A stretch of DNA of 64,000 nt from Methylobacterium tarhaniae (GTDB lineage: Bacteria; Pseudomonadota; Alphaproteobacteria; Rhizobiales; Beijerinckiaceae): assembly GCF_001043955.1 (NCBI RefSeq), contig NZ_LABZ01000018.1:34454-98453 (forward strand), in the 5' to 3' direction. Positions within the stretch are counted from its first letter, which is position 1. Every line of letters starts with the position of its first letter. The translations under genes were made by a program, and so were the position numbers. Below the pieces are notes generated by a model, which was not told where the DNA came from, made no database searches, and saw nothing but the letters and a program-made list of their open reading frames with translations. Below, piece by piece: positions 36,487 through 48,503 of the stretch.

Positions 36487-36768
36487 GGCGAAGACGGGCT
36501 CCCGGCGGGAGCTTCGCCGCGAGGGCGCGTCCCGGAGAGGATCGCCCTTGCGGCACGAGAGTCGCTTGGCCCGGCCTGCTGCAGATCCGTGGCCGTTGAG
36601 CGATTGATCAATATTTTTCTACTTCAGATTCTTGTCATATTCGCTTGTCGATCGCCCGCCGGAATCACCGATAGTCAAGATCGTTAGATATTCCTTAAGG
36701 GGAAATCTCGCAGGTTTGCTCCATCTTCCAACGGAACCTCGGCCGGTTCCTGCCTGCGGAGGTCTGTC

Positions 36769-38862
36769 GTGAGTTCGTTGTTGTCCATCCGGGCCCTGGT
36801 GCTCGGGATCGCGCTCGCGCTCGGGGCGATCGTCGGCGCCATGACGCTCGACGGGGTGGTCAAGGCCTGGACCGGCCATCGCAATGCCCAGACCGTCGCC
36901 GCCGCGGCGAAGCTCGATCAGCGCGTTCTCGCGGCGATGCAGGCCTTCCGCTCCGAGCGCGGCGACACCGCGGCCACCTTGAGCCTGTCGGGCGAACAGG
37001 TCGCCACCATGCGCAAGGTCATCGACGGCCATCGCAACCGGGTCGACGGCGCGGTCCGGGCGCTGCTCGCCGCACCCGCCGACCTTGCGGTGCCGGGGCT
37101 CGCCGAGGCGCTGAAGGATCTCGCTTCCGGCTACCACGACCAGTTGGCCCTGCGGCGCGCGGCCGACGAGGCCTACGGCCGTGATGCGGGCGCCCGCGAC
37201 AAGGCCCTGGCCCCGCGGGTTCTCCAGACCGGCGACGCCGTCCTCGCCCGGCTGGAGCGCGTCGCGGCGGTGCTCGAGCGGCAGATGGCCCACCTCGATC
37301 CCGAGACCCGGGTGCTGACCGGCGCCAAGAACAACGCCTGGGCGACCCGGGCCACCGCCGGCTCCCTGGCCGTGGTGGTCAACACCGTCCTGTCGAGCCG
37401 GACGCCGCTGACGGTGGAGCAGGCCGAGGCGGTGCAGGTGCTGCGCGGTCGCTACGAGGCGACGTGGAAACTCGTCGAGGCCGCGACCGGCGACCTGCCG
37501 CCGGGCATCGCCGCCGCGGTCGCGGCGGCGCAGGCCGCCTACTTCACCCCAGAGATGACGGCGACGATCCAGCGCAACCTGCGCGCCTTCGCGCCCGGCG
37601 CCGAACCCGCGATGACCCTGCCCGAGTGGCAGCAATTCATCACCCCGAAGCTCAACACCATCGTGGCGGTGGCGAACGAGGCCCTGGATGCCGGCGTGCA
37701 GGCGGCCGATGCGGCGGCCGATGCGGCGGAGAGCCGGCTGGCCGTCAACGCGGCCCTGTTCGCGGCGGCCCTCCTTCTCGTGGGCCTGAGCTGCGCGGTG
37801 GCGCATGTCCGCATCGCCCTGCCGGTCCGGCGCATGACCGCTGCGATGCAGGCCCTCGCGACCGGGGATGCCACCGTCACGGTGCCGGCGCAGGGTCGTC
37901 GCGACGAGATCGGCGCCATGGCGGCCGCCGTGCAGGTGTTTCGTGACAACCTGATCCGCACCCGCGCCCTGGAGGAGGAGACGGCGCTCGCCCGCGCCTC
38001 GGCCGAGGAGCAGCGCCGCGCCGGCATGCGCCAGATGGCCGAGGCCTTCGAGCGGGCGGTCGGCGGCATCGTCGGGCAGGTCGCGGCCTCCGCCACCGAG
38101 CTGCAGGCCACCGCCCAGACCATGACCGATGGGGCCACCCGGACCGCCGGGCGCTCCACGGCCGCCGCGACGGCCGCCGGCCAGACCGCCGAGAATGTCG
38201 GCACCGTCGCGGCCGCCGCGGAGGAGCTCGGCGCCTCGGTGAGCGAGATCAGCCGACAGGTCTCGGGCTCGGCCGACCTCGCCCGCAACGCGGTCGACGA
38301 GGCCTCCGGGACGGCCGGCCACATGCGCGAGCTGAGCGAGGCCGTGTCGCGCATCGGCGACGTGGTCGGGCTGATCTCGTCGATCGCCGCGCAGACGAAC
38401 CTTCTGGCGCTCAACGCCACCATCGAGGCGGCCCGGGCCGGGGCGGCGGGCCGCGGCTTCGCGGTGGTCGCCGCCGAGGTCAAGGAGCTGGCCGGCCAGA
38501 CCGCGAAGGCCACGGAAGAGATCACCGGCCAGATCGCGCGCATCCAGGGCAAGACCGGCGACGCGGTCTCAGGCATCGAGGCGATCACCGGGCGGATCGC
38601 CGAGATCAACCGCGTCGCGGTGGGGATCGCCGCCGCGGTCGAGGAGCAGGGCGCGGCGACCCAGGAGATCGTCCGCAACGTCGCGGAGGCGGCCTCCGGC
38701 ACGACGGAGGTGACGCACAACATCACCACGGTCGCCGACGCCGCGGAGGCGACGGGAGCAGCGGCGACGCAGGTCCTGGCGGCCTCCTCCGAGCTGTCGC
38801 GGCAATCCGAACGGCTCTCGGCGGAGGTGGCGCGCTTCCTCGCCGGCGTCCGGGCGGCGTGA
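36769..38862 (+). CDS. methyl-accepting chemotaxis protein
   Basis: 697 residues from a GTG preceded by GGAGG. The first membrane helix is at about residues 7-30; the periplasmic sensor domain is Ala-rich and mostly helical (about residues 31-325). The second helix is [20 protein letters not shown], then come HAMP ([32 protein letters not shown]) and the cytoplasmic signalling hairpin. The hairpin tip contains [37 protein letters not shown], the CheA/CheW-binding signature. The ligand is unknown. It has no C-terminal CheR-tethering pentapeptide. No other chemotaxis gene is nearby. Confidence 0.95.
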   Translation: MSSLLSIRALVLGIALALGAIVGAMTLDGVVKAWTGHRNAQTVAAAAKLDQRVLAAMQAFRSERGDTAATLSLSGEQVATMRKVIDGHRNRVDGAVRALLAAPADLAVPGLAEALKDLASGYHDQLALRRAADEAYGRDAGARDKALAPRVLQTGDAVLARLERVAAVLERQMAHLDPETRVLTGAKNNAWATRATAGSLAVVVNTVLSSRTPLTVEQAEAVQVLRGRYEATWKLVEAATGDLPPGIAAAVAAAQAAYFTPEMTATIQRNLRAFAPGAEPAMTLPEWQQFITPKLNTIVAVANEALDAGVQAADAAADAAESRLAVNAALFAAALLLVGLSCAVAHVRIALPVRRMTAAMQALATGDATVTVPAQGRRDEIGAMAAAVQVFRDNLIRTRALEEETALARASAEEQRRAGMRQMAEAFERAVGGIVGQVAASATELQATAQTMTDGATRTAGRSTAAATAAGQTAENVGTVAAAAEELGASVSEISRQVSGSADLARNAVDEASGTAGHMRELSEAVSRIGDVVGLISSIAAQTNLLALNATIEAARAGAAGRGFAVVAAEVKELAGQTAKATEEITGQIARIQGKTGDAVSGIEAITGRIAEINRVAVGIAAAVEEQGAATQEIVRNVAEAASGTTEVTHNITTVADAAEATGAAATQVLAASSELSRQSERLSAEVARFLAGVRAA

Positions 38863-38945
38863 GACGACGCCCGTCCATCGCCGATCCGTTAGGACTCCGC
38901 TGACCAAGACGCGCTACAAGGCAGATCCCTCAACCGGACCCCATC

Positions 38946-40859
38946 GTGCGCTATCCGCCTCACCTGCTCGAAGAGATCCGTTCCCGCCTGCCGGCCTCCG
39001 AGGTCGTCGGCCGGCGCGTGCGCCTCAAGAAGGCGGGGCGGGAATGGCGCGGCCTGTCGCCGTTCAACGCCGAGAAGTCGCCGTCGTTCTACGTCAACGA
39101 CCAGAAGCAGTTCTACCACTGCTTCTCGTCCGGCAAGCACGGCGACATCTTCACCTTCGTGATGGAGACGGAAGGCGTCTCGTTCCCCGAAGCCGTCGAG
39201 CGGCTGGCCTCCGAGGCCGGCGTGGCGCTGCCGGCGCCGAGCGAGGCCACGCGCGAGAGCGAGACGCGGCGGCGCGGCGCGCTCGAGGTGATGGAGCTGG
39301 CCTGCACCTTCTTCGAGGAACAGCTGGCCGGCCGCGCCGGAGCGCGGGCCCGCGATTACCTCGCCGGCCGCGGGCTCGACGGCGAGATCCGCCGCACCTT
39401 CCGCCTCGGCTACGCCCCGCCGGAGCGCTACGCGCTGCGCGACCACCTCGCCGCCCGGGACGTGCCGGCCGAGATGATGGTGGAGCTGAACCTGCTCACC
39501 ACCGGCGACGACATCAAGGTGCCGTTCGACCGGTTTCGCGACCGGGTGATCTTCCCGATCCGCGACGTGCGCGGGAAGGTCGTGGCCTTCGGCGGCCGCG
39601 GCATGAGCCCGGACGCCAAGCCGAAATACCTCAACTCCTCCGAGACGCCGCTCTTCCACAAGGGGCGGATGCTCTACAACCACCACGCCGCGCGAAAGCC
39701 CGCCCACGAGACCGGCCGGGTGATCGCGGTCGAGGGCTACGTCGACGCCATCGCGATGACGCTGGCCGGCCATCCGGAGGTGGTAGCCTCCCTCGGCACG
39801 GCGCTCACCGAGGATCAGCTCGCCCTGCTCTGGCGCATGGCCGACGAGCCGATCCTGTGCTTCGACGGCGACGGCGCCGGCCGGCGCGCCGCCTACCGTG
39901 CCCTCGACGTGGCCCTGCCGGCGCTGCAACCGGGAAAATCCCTGCGCTTCGCCCTGATGCCCGAGGGCCAGGACCCGGACGACCTCCTGCGCACCGGCGG
40001 CCCCGGTGCGATCGACCGGGTGCTCGACGGCGCCCGGCCCCTCGTCGACGTGCTGTGGTCGCGCGAGACCGAGATGAGCCCGGTCGACACGCCGGAGCGC
40101 CGGGCCGGCCTCGCCCAGCGCCTGCGCGAGATCGTCGGCGGCATCCGCGACGAAACCCTGAAGCGCTATTACCGCGACGAGATCGAGGCCCGCCTGCGGT
40201 CCTTGAGCCCCAATGGCGGCAACCGCCAGCAGGGTGGGGGCGAGCGTGCGTATGGACGGGAGCGCGCGCCCTTCGTGCCGCGGGGCCGGGGTGCGCCGGC
40301 CGCTCCCGTCTCGCCCCGGCTCACCGCCCGGGCGAGCCCGCTGCTGGCCCGCTCGTCCCTGTTCGCCGGCGGCTCGTCGTCGCGCGAGGCCCTGATCGTC
40401 GCCGCCCTCCTCGTCCATCCCGAGCTTCTGGCCCGCGAGGCCGAGGAACTGGCCGAGGTCGAGTTCGAGGGGGCGGATGCGCGCGCCTTGCGCGGTGCGC
40501 TCCTCGACTTCGCCGCCGAGGGCGGGGCCGGCGAGACCGCGCTCCTCGACGCGCGGCTGGAGCGGGCCGGCCTCGCCGCGGCGGCGGGCCGCATCGCCGG
40601 CCTGGTGCGGCCCGGCGACCGCTGGGTGCTCGATCCCCACGCCGATCCGGTGCGGCTGGAGGACGCGCTCCGGCAGGCCGTGATCTTGCACCGCAAGGCG
40701 GGAACGCTACATAGCGAACTCCGGGCCGCCGAACGCGCCCTGGCGGAAGAGGAGACGGAGGCCAATTTCGCCTGGCTGCGCGATGTGAAGAATCGTCTTT
40801 CCGTCGTGGCGGGTGCCGAAGCCGAGGCCGAGGCGGCCGAGGAGACGGACCCGTTCTGA
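38946..40859 (+). CDS. dnaG: DNA primase DnaG
   Basis: 637 residues from a GTG. It synthesises RNA primers at the replication fork with DnaB. The N-terminal CHC2 zinc region is present but degenerate: it reads WRGLSPFNAEKSPSFYV and QFYHCFSSGKHGDIF, keeping one Cys where three Cys and one His are expected. The catalytic TOPRIM domain is intact (IAVEGYVDAIAM, and DGDGAGRRAAYRALD). A proline/arginine linker follows, then the C-terminal helicase-interaction domain. It directly precedes rpoD, the common dnaG-rpoD order; about 180 bases separate them. Confidence 0.96.
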   Translation: MRYPPHLLEEIRSRLPASEVVGRRVRLKKAGREWRGLSPFNAEKSPSFYVNDQKQFYHCFSSGKHGDIFTFVMETEGVSFPEAVERLASEAGVALPAPSEATRESETRRRGALEVMELACTFFEEQLAGRAGARARDYLAGRGLDGEIRRTFRLGYAPPERYALRDHLAARDVPAEMMVELNLLTTGDDIKVPFDRFRDRVIFPIRDVRGKVVAFGGRGMSPDAKPKYLNSSETPLFHKGRMLYNHHAARKPAHETGRVIAVEGYVDAIAMTLAGHPEVVASLGTALTEDQLALLWRMADEPILCFDGDGAGRRAAYRALDVALPALQPGKSLRFALMPEGQDPDDLLRTGGPGAIDRVLDGARPLVDVLWSRETEMSPVDTPERRAGLAQRLREIVGGIRDETLKRYYRDEIEARLRSLSPNGGNRQQGGGERAYGRERAPFVPRGRGAPAAPVSPRLTARASPLLARSSLFAGGSSSREALIVAALLVHPELLAREAEELAEVEFEGADARALRGALLDFAAEGGAGETALLDARLERAGLAAAAGRIAGLVRPGDRWVLDPHADPVRLEDALRQAVILHRKAGTLHSELRAAERALAEEETEANFAWLRDVKNRLSVVAGAEAEAEAAEETDPF

Positions 40860-41038
40860 CGTCACGCGCGGCTTGCGGCTTGCGTCCGGACTAGTTAACG
40901 GCAAGTCGATCGAATGGCTTGCACATTTGCGTGAGATCCTGGGGCGGCGCGCGGCCGTCCGACGAGACGTCACGGTGCCGGCACGGCGGGAGCCTCCCCC
41001 GCCCGGGCACTGCCGACACCGGGAAGCATAGGCTGAGC

Positions 41039-43036
<1,998 letters not shown>

Positions 43037-43058
43037 GTTTCGAGACTCGATCGGATGA

Positions 43059-43091
43059 GAAGGCCCGGGAGGCGACCGCCCCCGGGCCTTC
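43059..43091. terminator. bidirectional terminator between rpoD and DUF2798 gene
   Basis: A perfect 11-bp stem GAAGGCCCGGG / CCCGGGCCTTC (43059-43069 and 43081-43091) with an 11-base loop is followed by TTCGTT. It lies between convergent stops, 22 bases after rpoD and 4 bases before the stop of the next gene. Confidence 0.85.
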
Positions 43092-43095
43092 TTCG

Positions 43096-43350
43096 TTACG
43101 GCATCGGCGCCACAATCCGCGCCACGGCGCGGCGCACCAGCGGCAGGACGAGCAGCAGGGTCGGGAAGGCGACGAGCCAGGAGACGCCCCAGGCCCGCGG
43201 CCAGTGCCACAGCGCATCGGGGGTAGGCCCGAGGCTGAGCAGGGTCGCGATGGCGGAGACGATGCAGGTCATCATCACCGACAGCAGGAAGGCAGTGACG
43301 AGCGGCGCCGAGGAGGCCGGCAGGCGTCGCGGAGTGGGGAAGGACAGCAT
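43096..43350 (-). CDS. DUF2798 family two-helix membrane protein
   Basis: 84 residues. Two membrane helices, LVTAFLLSVMMTCIVSAIATLL and WGVSWLVAFPTLLLVLPLVRRAVARIV, are joined by a short loop. The pattern of LPxxxAPLV at the N-terminus, W-x-x-AWGVSWLVAFP and a basic end is the DUF2798 signature. The role is unknown. An extended frame exists upstream, but the conserved part begins at the ATG at 43350. Confidence 0.75.
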   Translation of the reverse strand: MLSFPTPRRLPASSAPLVTAFLLSVMMTCIVSAIATLLSLGPTPDALWHWPRAWGVSWLVAFPTLLLVLPLVRRAVARIVAPMP

Positions 43351-43566
43351 GGCACGTCTTTCGGAACGGGCGATCGGCCCGGACGAGGCATGGCGCACCC
43401 GCCCGGCGAAAACCACCCGGGGAGTGCGTTGCCTGACGTGAGACGCTTACGGCCTGCCGGGACGTGACCCGGCGAAGGGATCAAACGTAGCAGGCACGAG
43501 GTCAAGTGCCAAGCCGGCTCACCCGTTGCCCGCCGCCAAGCCTTGCCCTGGCCGGGCACAAAGCCC

Positions 43567-44826
43567 ATGTCACCAGCCATGTCCGACCAGCCTCGCCCCG
43601 CCCCCGCTCCGATGCCCACGGCCGCGGCGGACGGATCGGAGGCGAGCGACATCCCGATCGGCCTGTTTCGCGACTGCGTGGCCCTGCGCGACTGGCTGCT
43701 CAGCGAGGGGGCGCGGCTGCCGGAATCCGGCGATCTCCTCGCCGGCATGGCCGAGCGGCTGAACGCGCTCGGCGTGCCGGTCGACCGGGCCACCACCGCC
43801 ATCGACGCGCTGCATTCCGACTATTCCGGCGTCGGCCGGTTCTGGACCCGGGAGGACGGGGTCAGCTTCCGCCTCTTCCCGCATGGCGAGGTGACCGAGC
43901 AGGCGCTCGCCCGCAGCCCCTTCGCGCATGTCTACGCCACCGGCGAATGGTTGATCCTCGACCTGCGCGAGACGCCGGACGATCGCTACAGCATCGTCCC
44001 GGAGCTGAAGGCGGCGGGCTACACCCACTACATCACCGTGCCTTTGTTCTTCACCAACGGCACCAAGAACGGCGTCACCTTCGCCACCCGGGATCCGCGC
44101 GGCTTCGCCGACGACGATCTCGCCATCATGCGCTTCATCATCCCGACCCTGTCGGCGGTGATGGAGATGCGCGGCCTCAACGCCCGGCTCGACCACGTGC
44201 TGCGGGTCTATGTCGGCGACGGCCCGCACCAGGCGATCCTGGCCGGCTTCATCCGCCGCGGCCAGGTCGAGCGGATCCGCTCGGCGATCCTCTTCGCCGA
44301 CATGCGCGGCTACACCCACCTCACCGATGCGCTCACCCCCGAGGCCTCGGTCGAACTCCTCAACACCTATTTCGACTGCCTGGTGCCGCCGATCGAGAGC
44401 GAGGGCGGCGAGGTGCTGAAATACATGGGCGACGGCCTGCTCGCGATCTTCCGCGAGAGCGGCGACGATCTCGGCGGCGCGGCGCAGGGCGCGCTCTCGG
44501 CCGCGCAGGCCGCGCTCCGCCGGGTGGAGGAGGCCAACCGCGCCGGGCGTTTCCCCACCCGCATCGAGATCGGCATCGCGCTTCACCACGGCGAGGCGGC
44601 CTACGGCAATGTCGGCTCCGGGGCGCGGCTCGACTTCACGGTGATCGGCCGCGACGTGAACCTGGCGAGCCGGCTCGCCAAGCTCAACAAGGTCCTGTCC
44701 GAGCCGCTGCTGATGTCGAAGCCCTTCGTCGACTTCCTGTGGGGCGACCCCGAGCTGCTCGGCACCCATCCCCTCGACGGCATCGCCGAGGAGATGGCGA
44801 TCTATCGGCCCGGCAAGGGCGGGTGA
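43567..44826 (+). CDS. class III adenylate/guanylate cyclase
   Basis: 419 residues, soluble. The N-terminal half (about residues 30-215) looks like a GAF-type or haem-like sensor seen in other alphaproteobacterial cyclases. The C-terminal catalytic domain starts at RSAILFADMRGYTHLTD, with the first metal Asp. The second metal Asp and the base-recognition residues are in EVLKYMGDGLLAIFRES, and the transition-state region is DFTVIGRDVNLASRLAKLNK. All expected catalytic residues are visible. ATG choices are 43567 and 43579; neither has a good ribosome site. The sensed signal is unknown. Confidence 0.88.
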   Translation: MSPAMSDQPRPAPAPMPTAAADGSEASDIPIGLFRDCVALRDWLLSEGARLPESGDLLAGMAERLNALGVPVDRATTAIDALHSDYSGVGRFWTREDGVSFRLFPHGEVTEQALARSPFAHVYATGEWLILDLRETPDDRYSIVPELKAAGYTHYITVPLFFTNGTKNGVTFATRDPRGFADDDLAIMRFIIPTLSAVMEMRGLNARLDHVLRVYVGDGPHQAILAGFIRRGQVERIRSAILFADMRGYTHLTDALTPEASVELLNTYFDCLVPPIESEGGEVLKYMGDGLLAIFRESGDDLGGAAQGALSAAQAALRRVEEANRAGRFPTRIEIGIALHHGEAAYGNVGSGARLDFTVIGRDVNLASRLAKLNKVLSEPLLMSKPFVDFLWGDPELLGTHPLDGIAEEMAIYRPGKGG

Positions 44827-44881
44827 TTCCGGGTGGTTGACGAAAACGAGCCGGCTCGCCACATTCCGGCCGTTCCAGGGA

Positions 44882-44986
44882 GATCCCCGGCAAGGGGCTG
44901 AGACACCGCTGGATCGTGAGCCCCCCTGGCTCCGGTCGGCGCGGAAATCCTTCGAACCTGATCCGGCTCATACCGGCGTAGGGATT
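44882..44986 (+). promoter_or_regulatory. TPP riboswitch (THI element)
   Basis: The conserved thi-box halves are present: CAAGGGGCTGAGAC at 44891-44904, and GAACCTGATCCGG followed by TCATACCGGCGTAGGGAT at about 44954-44985. The closing stem P1 pairs GATCCC with GGGAT. A variable stem of about 40 bases lies between the halves. It is about 80 bases upstream of thiO and so should repress thiOSGE when thiamine pyrophosphate binds. No clear terminator follows, so translational control is more likely. Confidence 0.95.
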
Positions 44987-45067
44987 GGACAGGTCCGTCA
45001 GGACCGAGCGCGCATCATCCGGCAATCGGGCGCAGTCCACTCTCTTCGGGCCACCGTGGAGACGAGG

Positions 45068-46267
45068 GTGCACGCGCAGACGATCGGACGGCGAGGCGGA
45101 CCGGGCCCGGGCCCCGGGAGCGACCGGCTGCCGGAGCGCGCCGACGTGGCGGTGATCGGCGCCGGGCTGATCGGCCTGTCGATCGCGTGGCGCCTGGCCA
45201 AGGCGGGTCTCGCCGTCGCGGTGATCGAGCGGGCCAAGGCCGGCGACGGCGCGAGCCTCGCCGCGACCGGCATGCTGGCGGCGGCGGCCGAGCACGAGCC
45301 CGGGGGCGAGGCCCTGTCGCCGCTCTGCCTCGAGAGCCAGCGCCTCTGGCACCCGTTTCGTGACGAGCTGGAGGCCGAGTCGGGTCTCACCATCGATTAT
45401 CGCCGCGAGGGCACCCTCGTCATCGCCCTCGGCCGCGACGAGGTCGAGCGCCTGCGCTTCCGCTACGACCTGCAACGTCGCGACCACCTTGCCGTCGAGT
45501 GGCTGTCCGGCCCCGCCATCCGGGCCCGCGAGCCGGGCCTGCGCCCCACCGTCACCGCCGGCCTGTTCTGCCCCGACGACCATCAGGTCGACCCCGCTCG
45601 GGTGATGGTCGCCCTGCGCCAGGCCTTCCGCGCCGCCGGCGGACGCCTGATCGAGGAGACCGCCGTCACCGCCCTCATCCGCGAGGGCGGCCGGGTCACC
45701 GGCGTCGAGACCGTCGCGGGCGCGTTGCGCGCCGGCACGGTGGTGCTCGCCTCCGGCGCCTGGGCCGGGGAGGGGAGCCTGGTGCCGGACCTCGCCTTGC
45801 CGGTGCGTCCGCTCAAGGGCCAGTCGATGGCGCTCCAGATGACGCCGCGCAGCGGCTCCCTCTCCCACGTGGTCTGGACCGAGCAGGTCCACATGGCGCC
45901 GAAGGGCGACGGCTCGCTCATCGTCGGCGCCACCGTGGAGGAGACCGGCTTCGACCCGCACCTCACCGCCGGCGGCCTCTTCGCCCTGCTGGAGGGCGCC
46001 CGCCGGGCGCTGCCGGGGGTGGAGGAGATGCAGGTCGCGGGCGTCTGGAGCGGCTTCCGCCCGACCTCCGACGACGACGCCCCGATCCTCGGCGAGGCTT
46101 TGCCCGGCCTCGTCCTCGCCGCCGGCCACCACCGCAACGGCTACCTCCTCGCCCCGGTCACCGCCGAGGCCGTGTCCACCCTGATCCTGCGCGGCGAGAC
46201 GCTGCCGGTGGCCGCCCCCTTCGGCCTCGCCCGGTTCGCGGCGCGGAACCCCGGAGAATCCGCATGA
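45068..46267 (+). CDS. thiO: glycine oxidase ThiO
   Basis: 399 residues. It oxidises glycine to the imine used by ThiG for the thiazole of thiamine. The FAD motif is [23 protein letters not shown], followed by the conserved [16 protein letters not shown]. Substrate-side features are [19 protein letters not shown] and the closing [21 protein letters not shown] and [20 protein letters not shown] chose the GTG at 45068 because GGAG lies six bases before it; a GTG at 45056 is the alternative. It ends with ATGA shared with thiS. Confidence 0.93.
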   Translation: MHAQTIGRRGGPGPGPGSDRLPERADVAVIGAGLIGLSIAWRLAKAGLAVAVIERAKAGDGASLAATGMLAAAAEHEPGGEALSPLCLESQRLWHPFRDELEAESGLTIDYRREGTLVIALGRDEVERLRFRYDLQRRDHLAVEWLSGPAIRAREPGLRPTVTAGLFCPDDHQVDPARVMVALRQAFRAAGGRLIEETAVTALIREGGRVTGVETVAGALRAGTVVLASGAWAGEGSLVPDLALPVRPLKGQSMALQMTPRSGSLSHVVWTEQVHMAPKGDGSLIVGATVEETGFDPHLTAGGLFALLEGARRALPGVEEMQVAGVWSGFRPTSDDDAPILGEALPGLVLAAGHHRNGYLLAPVTAEAVSTLILRGETLPVAAPFGLARFAARNPGESA

Positions 46268-46476
46268 AGCTCCTCGTCAACGGCGAGCCCCGCGACAGCG
46301 AGGCCGCCACCCTCGACGCCCTGTGGCGCCAGGAAACCGCCGAGCTCGACCTGCCCGGCCCGCAGGGCTTCGCCATCGCCCTCAACGGTGCGGTGGTACG
46401 CCAGCGCGATTGGGCCGGCACGGCGCTCAGCGAGGGCGACCGCGTCGAGATCGTGCGCGCCATGCAGGGCGGCTAG
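46264..46476 (+). CDS. thiS: sulfur carrier protein ThiS
   Basis: 70 residues, ubiquitin-like fold ([21 protein letters not shown]), ending in the required Gly-Gly ([10 protein letters not shown]). It carries sulfur as a thiocarboxylate at its C-terminus to ThiG. The start overlaps the thiO stop by four bases, so translation is coupled. Confidence 0.95.
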   Translation: MKLLVNGEPRDSEAATLDALWRQETAELDLPGPQGFAIALNGAVVRQRDWAGTALSEGDRVEIVRAMQGG

Positions 46477-46502
46477 AGGCAAGAGAAACCGGAGGAATCC
46501 CC

Positions 46503-47282
46503 ATGACCGAGACCCACGACGACCCGTTCGTCATCGCCGGCACGACCCTGTCCTCGCGCCTCCTCATCGGCACCGCCGGCTACCCGACGCAGGCGATCAT
46601 GAGCGAGGCGGTGCGGGCGAGTGGCGCCGAGGTGGTGACGGTCTCGATCCGCCGCATCTCGCTCCACGGCCACGGCTCGGACACCGTGGCGCGGCTCAAA
46701 GGCGCGCGCTTCCTGCCCAACACCGCCGGCTGCGAGACCGCCCGCGACGCCGTGATGACGGCGGAGCTGGCCCGCGAGGCGCTCGGCACCAACTGGATCA
46801 AGGTCGAGGTGATCGGCGACCGCGAGACGCTCTACCCCGACGTCGCCGAGACGATCGAGGCCACCCGCCAGCTGGTCGATTCCGGCTTCGTGGTGCTGCC
46901 CTATTGTAACGACGACCCGGTCGTGTGCAGCCGGCTCGCCGATCTCGGCGCCGCCGCCGTGATGCCGATGGGCTCGCTGATCGGCTCCGGCATGGGGGTG
47001 GCCAACCCGGCCAACCTGGAGCTGATCTGCCGGCGCTCGCCCGTGCCGGTGATCGTCGATGCCGGCATCGGCACCGCCTCCGACGCGGTGATCGCCCTGG
47101 AGCTGGGGGCTGGCGCGGTGCTCCTCAACACCGCGGTCGCCAAGGCCGACGATCCGGTGCGGATGGCCCTCGCCATGCGCCACGCCGTCGAGGCCGGCCG
47201 CCTCGCGTATCGGGCCGGCCGGATTCCCCGCCGCGCCCGGGCCGAGCCGTCGAGCCCGCAGCTCGGCCTCGTCGGCTCGTGA
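46503..47282 (+). CDS. thiG: thiazole synthase ThiG
   Basis: 259 residues, TIM barrel. It condenses DXP, dehydroglycine and ThiS-thiocarboxylate to the thiazole phosphate. Marks are [35 protein letters not shown], the catalytic Lys in [26 protein letters not shown], and the phosphate loop [28 protein letters not shown]. It starts 26 bases after thiS with GGAGG upstream and ends in a GTGA overlap with thiE. Confidence 0.97.
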   Translation: MTETHDDPFVIAGTTLSSRLLIGTAGYPTQAIMSEAVRASGAEVVTVSIRRISLHGHGSDTVARLKGARFLPNTAGCETARDAVMTAELAREALGTNWIKVEVIGDRETLYPDVAETIEATRQLVDSGFVVLPYCNDDPVVCSRLADLGAAAVMPMGSLIGSGMGVANPANLELICRRSPVPVIVDAGIGTASDAVIALELGAGAVLLNTAVAKADDPVRMALAMRHAVEAGRLAYRAGRIPRRARAEPSSPQLGLVGS

Positions 47283-47875
47283 GCCTGCCCGCCCGACTGC
47301 TGATCGTCACCGATCGGCACGGCTGCCCGGAGCCTCTGGCCGACCGCGTCGCCGCCTGCCTTGCCGCCGGCGCGCGCTGGATCTGGCTGCGCGACCGCGA
47401 CCTGCCCGCTCCGGAGCGTGCCGCCCTCGCCGAGACCCTGGCCGGCTCGGTGGCGCGGATGGGCGGGGCGCTCACCATCGGGCGCGACGTGGAGCTGGCG
47501 GCGCAGGTGGGGGCGGCCGGCGTCCAGCTCGGCGAGGCATCCGTCGTGGCCCCGGCCCGGGCGCGCCTCGGGCGCGGCGCCCTGCTCGGCGTCTCGGCGC
47601 ATTCCCTGGGCGAGGTGCGGGCCGCCCGGGAGGCGGGGGCGGATTACGTCACCTTGAGCCCGGTTTTTTTGACCACCAGCAAGCCGGGCTACGGGCCGGC
47701 GCTCGGGTTGGGCGTGGTGCGCGAGGCGGCAGCCGTGATGCCGGTCGTGGCCCTCGGCGGCATCGATCCCGGCACGGCCCAGTCCTGCCGCGAGGCGGGC
47801 GCCGCGTCCGTGGCGGTGATGGGGGCGGTGATGCGGGCGCCGGAGGTCGGTGCTTTGGTCCCGGCCCTCGCCTGA
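47279..47875 (+). CDS. thiE: thiamine-phosphate synthase ThiE
   Basis: 198 residues from a GTG that overlaps the thiG stop. It joins HMP-pyrophosphate and thiazole phosphate to thiamine phosphate. The family features are [81 protein letters not shown] and the phosphate site [31 protein letters not shown] TenI-like paralogue is the alternative, but the operon position favours ThiE. thiC and thiD are not in the window. Confidence 0.88.
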   Translation: MSLPARLLIVTDRHGCPEPLADRVAACLAAGARWIWLRDRDLPAPERAALAETLAGSVARMGGALTIGRDVELAAQVGAAGVQLGEASVVAPARARLGRGALLGVSAHSLGEVRAAREAGADYVTLSPVFLTTSKPGYGPALGLGVVREAAAVMPVVALGGIDPGTAQSCREAGAASVAVMGAVMRAPEVGALVPALA

Positions 47876-47984
47876 CGCGCCGACGCCCTCCCTGTTCACA
47901 TTTCCCGTTTTTCGCCCCAACAAGGAAGAGACGCGGGGCTTCATCCACCTGCGAGAGCCAACCCTTTGTCAAATCTTGCGCTTT

Positions 47985-48007
47985 CCCCTCCCCCTTGTGG
48001 GGAGGGG
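47985..48007. terminator. G/C hairpin after thiE
   Basis: CCCCTCCCC (47985-47993) and GGGGAGGGG (47999-48007) form a perfect 9-bp stem with a 5-base loop, about 110 bases downstream of thiE and between convergent genes. No U-run follows. It resembles the arms of the repeat at 15.7-15.85 kb. Confidence 0.5.
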
Positions 48008-48063
48008 AGGCGCGCGACCTGTGCAGGGCGGAGTATTTGTCTCTCGAGGAAGACCGGGATCTC

Positions 48064-48402
48064 TCAGAGCGAGTGGCGACCCCGCGCTTCACACTCCCGC
48101 AGCCTCGCCCTGATCCGCCGCCGCACCCGCCGCCACCGGCCCTGCTCGACCGCTTGGCTGCGGACCCAGGCGGCATGCTCCTCCCCGAACGCCCATCTCT
48201 CCGGATCCTCGGGATGTTCCCGCATCACTGCGTCGGCGAGCGCGTCGATGGCCGCGCGCGGGATCAGCCGGGGGAGGATGAGCCCTTCGACGAGCGACGA
48301 GCCGATGCCGAGCGCGACGGGGGAGAGAGCTATGGCGACCAGCGCCCATCGGAGGCTGCTCCAGACCTGATCGGCCAAGACCCGTAACCCTTTTGCGCCC
48401 AT
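48064..48402 (-). CDS. small membrane protein of unknown function
   Basis: 112 residues from the ATG at 48402. One hydrophobic segment, WSSLRWALVAIALSPVALGIG, is followed by VEGLILPRLIPRAAIDALADAVMREHPEDPERWAFGEEHAAWVRS and an Arg-rich tail. GC content and codon use are those of the host chromosome, so it marks the left edge of the low-GC patch. I recognise no domain. Confidence 0.6.
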   Translation of the reverse strand: MGAKGLRVLADQVWSSLRWALVAIALSPVALGIGSSLVEGLILPRLIPRAAIDALADAVMREHPEDPERWAFGEEHAAWVRSQAVEQGRWRRVRRRIRARLRECEARGRHSL

Positions 48403-48410
48403 CAAGATAT

Positions 48411-48427
48411 TCGCAATTATATTACGA
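48411..48427. promoter_or_regulatory. candidate operator of the XRE regulator
   Basis: A 17-base near-palindrome, TCGCAAT-TAT-ATTACGA, with one mismatch between the arms. It lies between the divergent small membrane-protein gene and the XRE-family regulator, about 75 bases upstream of the regulator. Such symmetric sites are typical targets of small XRE repressors; binding here is inferred. Confidence 0.35.
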
Positions 48428-48503
48428 TTGGCGGCCTCATCGCACCATCATTCCCTTCAGCCGTTGCCCTTCCCCGCCGAAGCTCGGCGAGCGGAGGTAA
48501 AGC

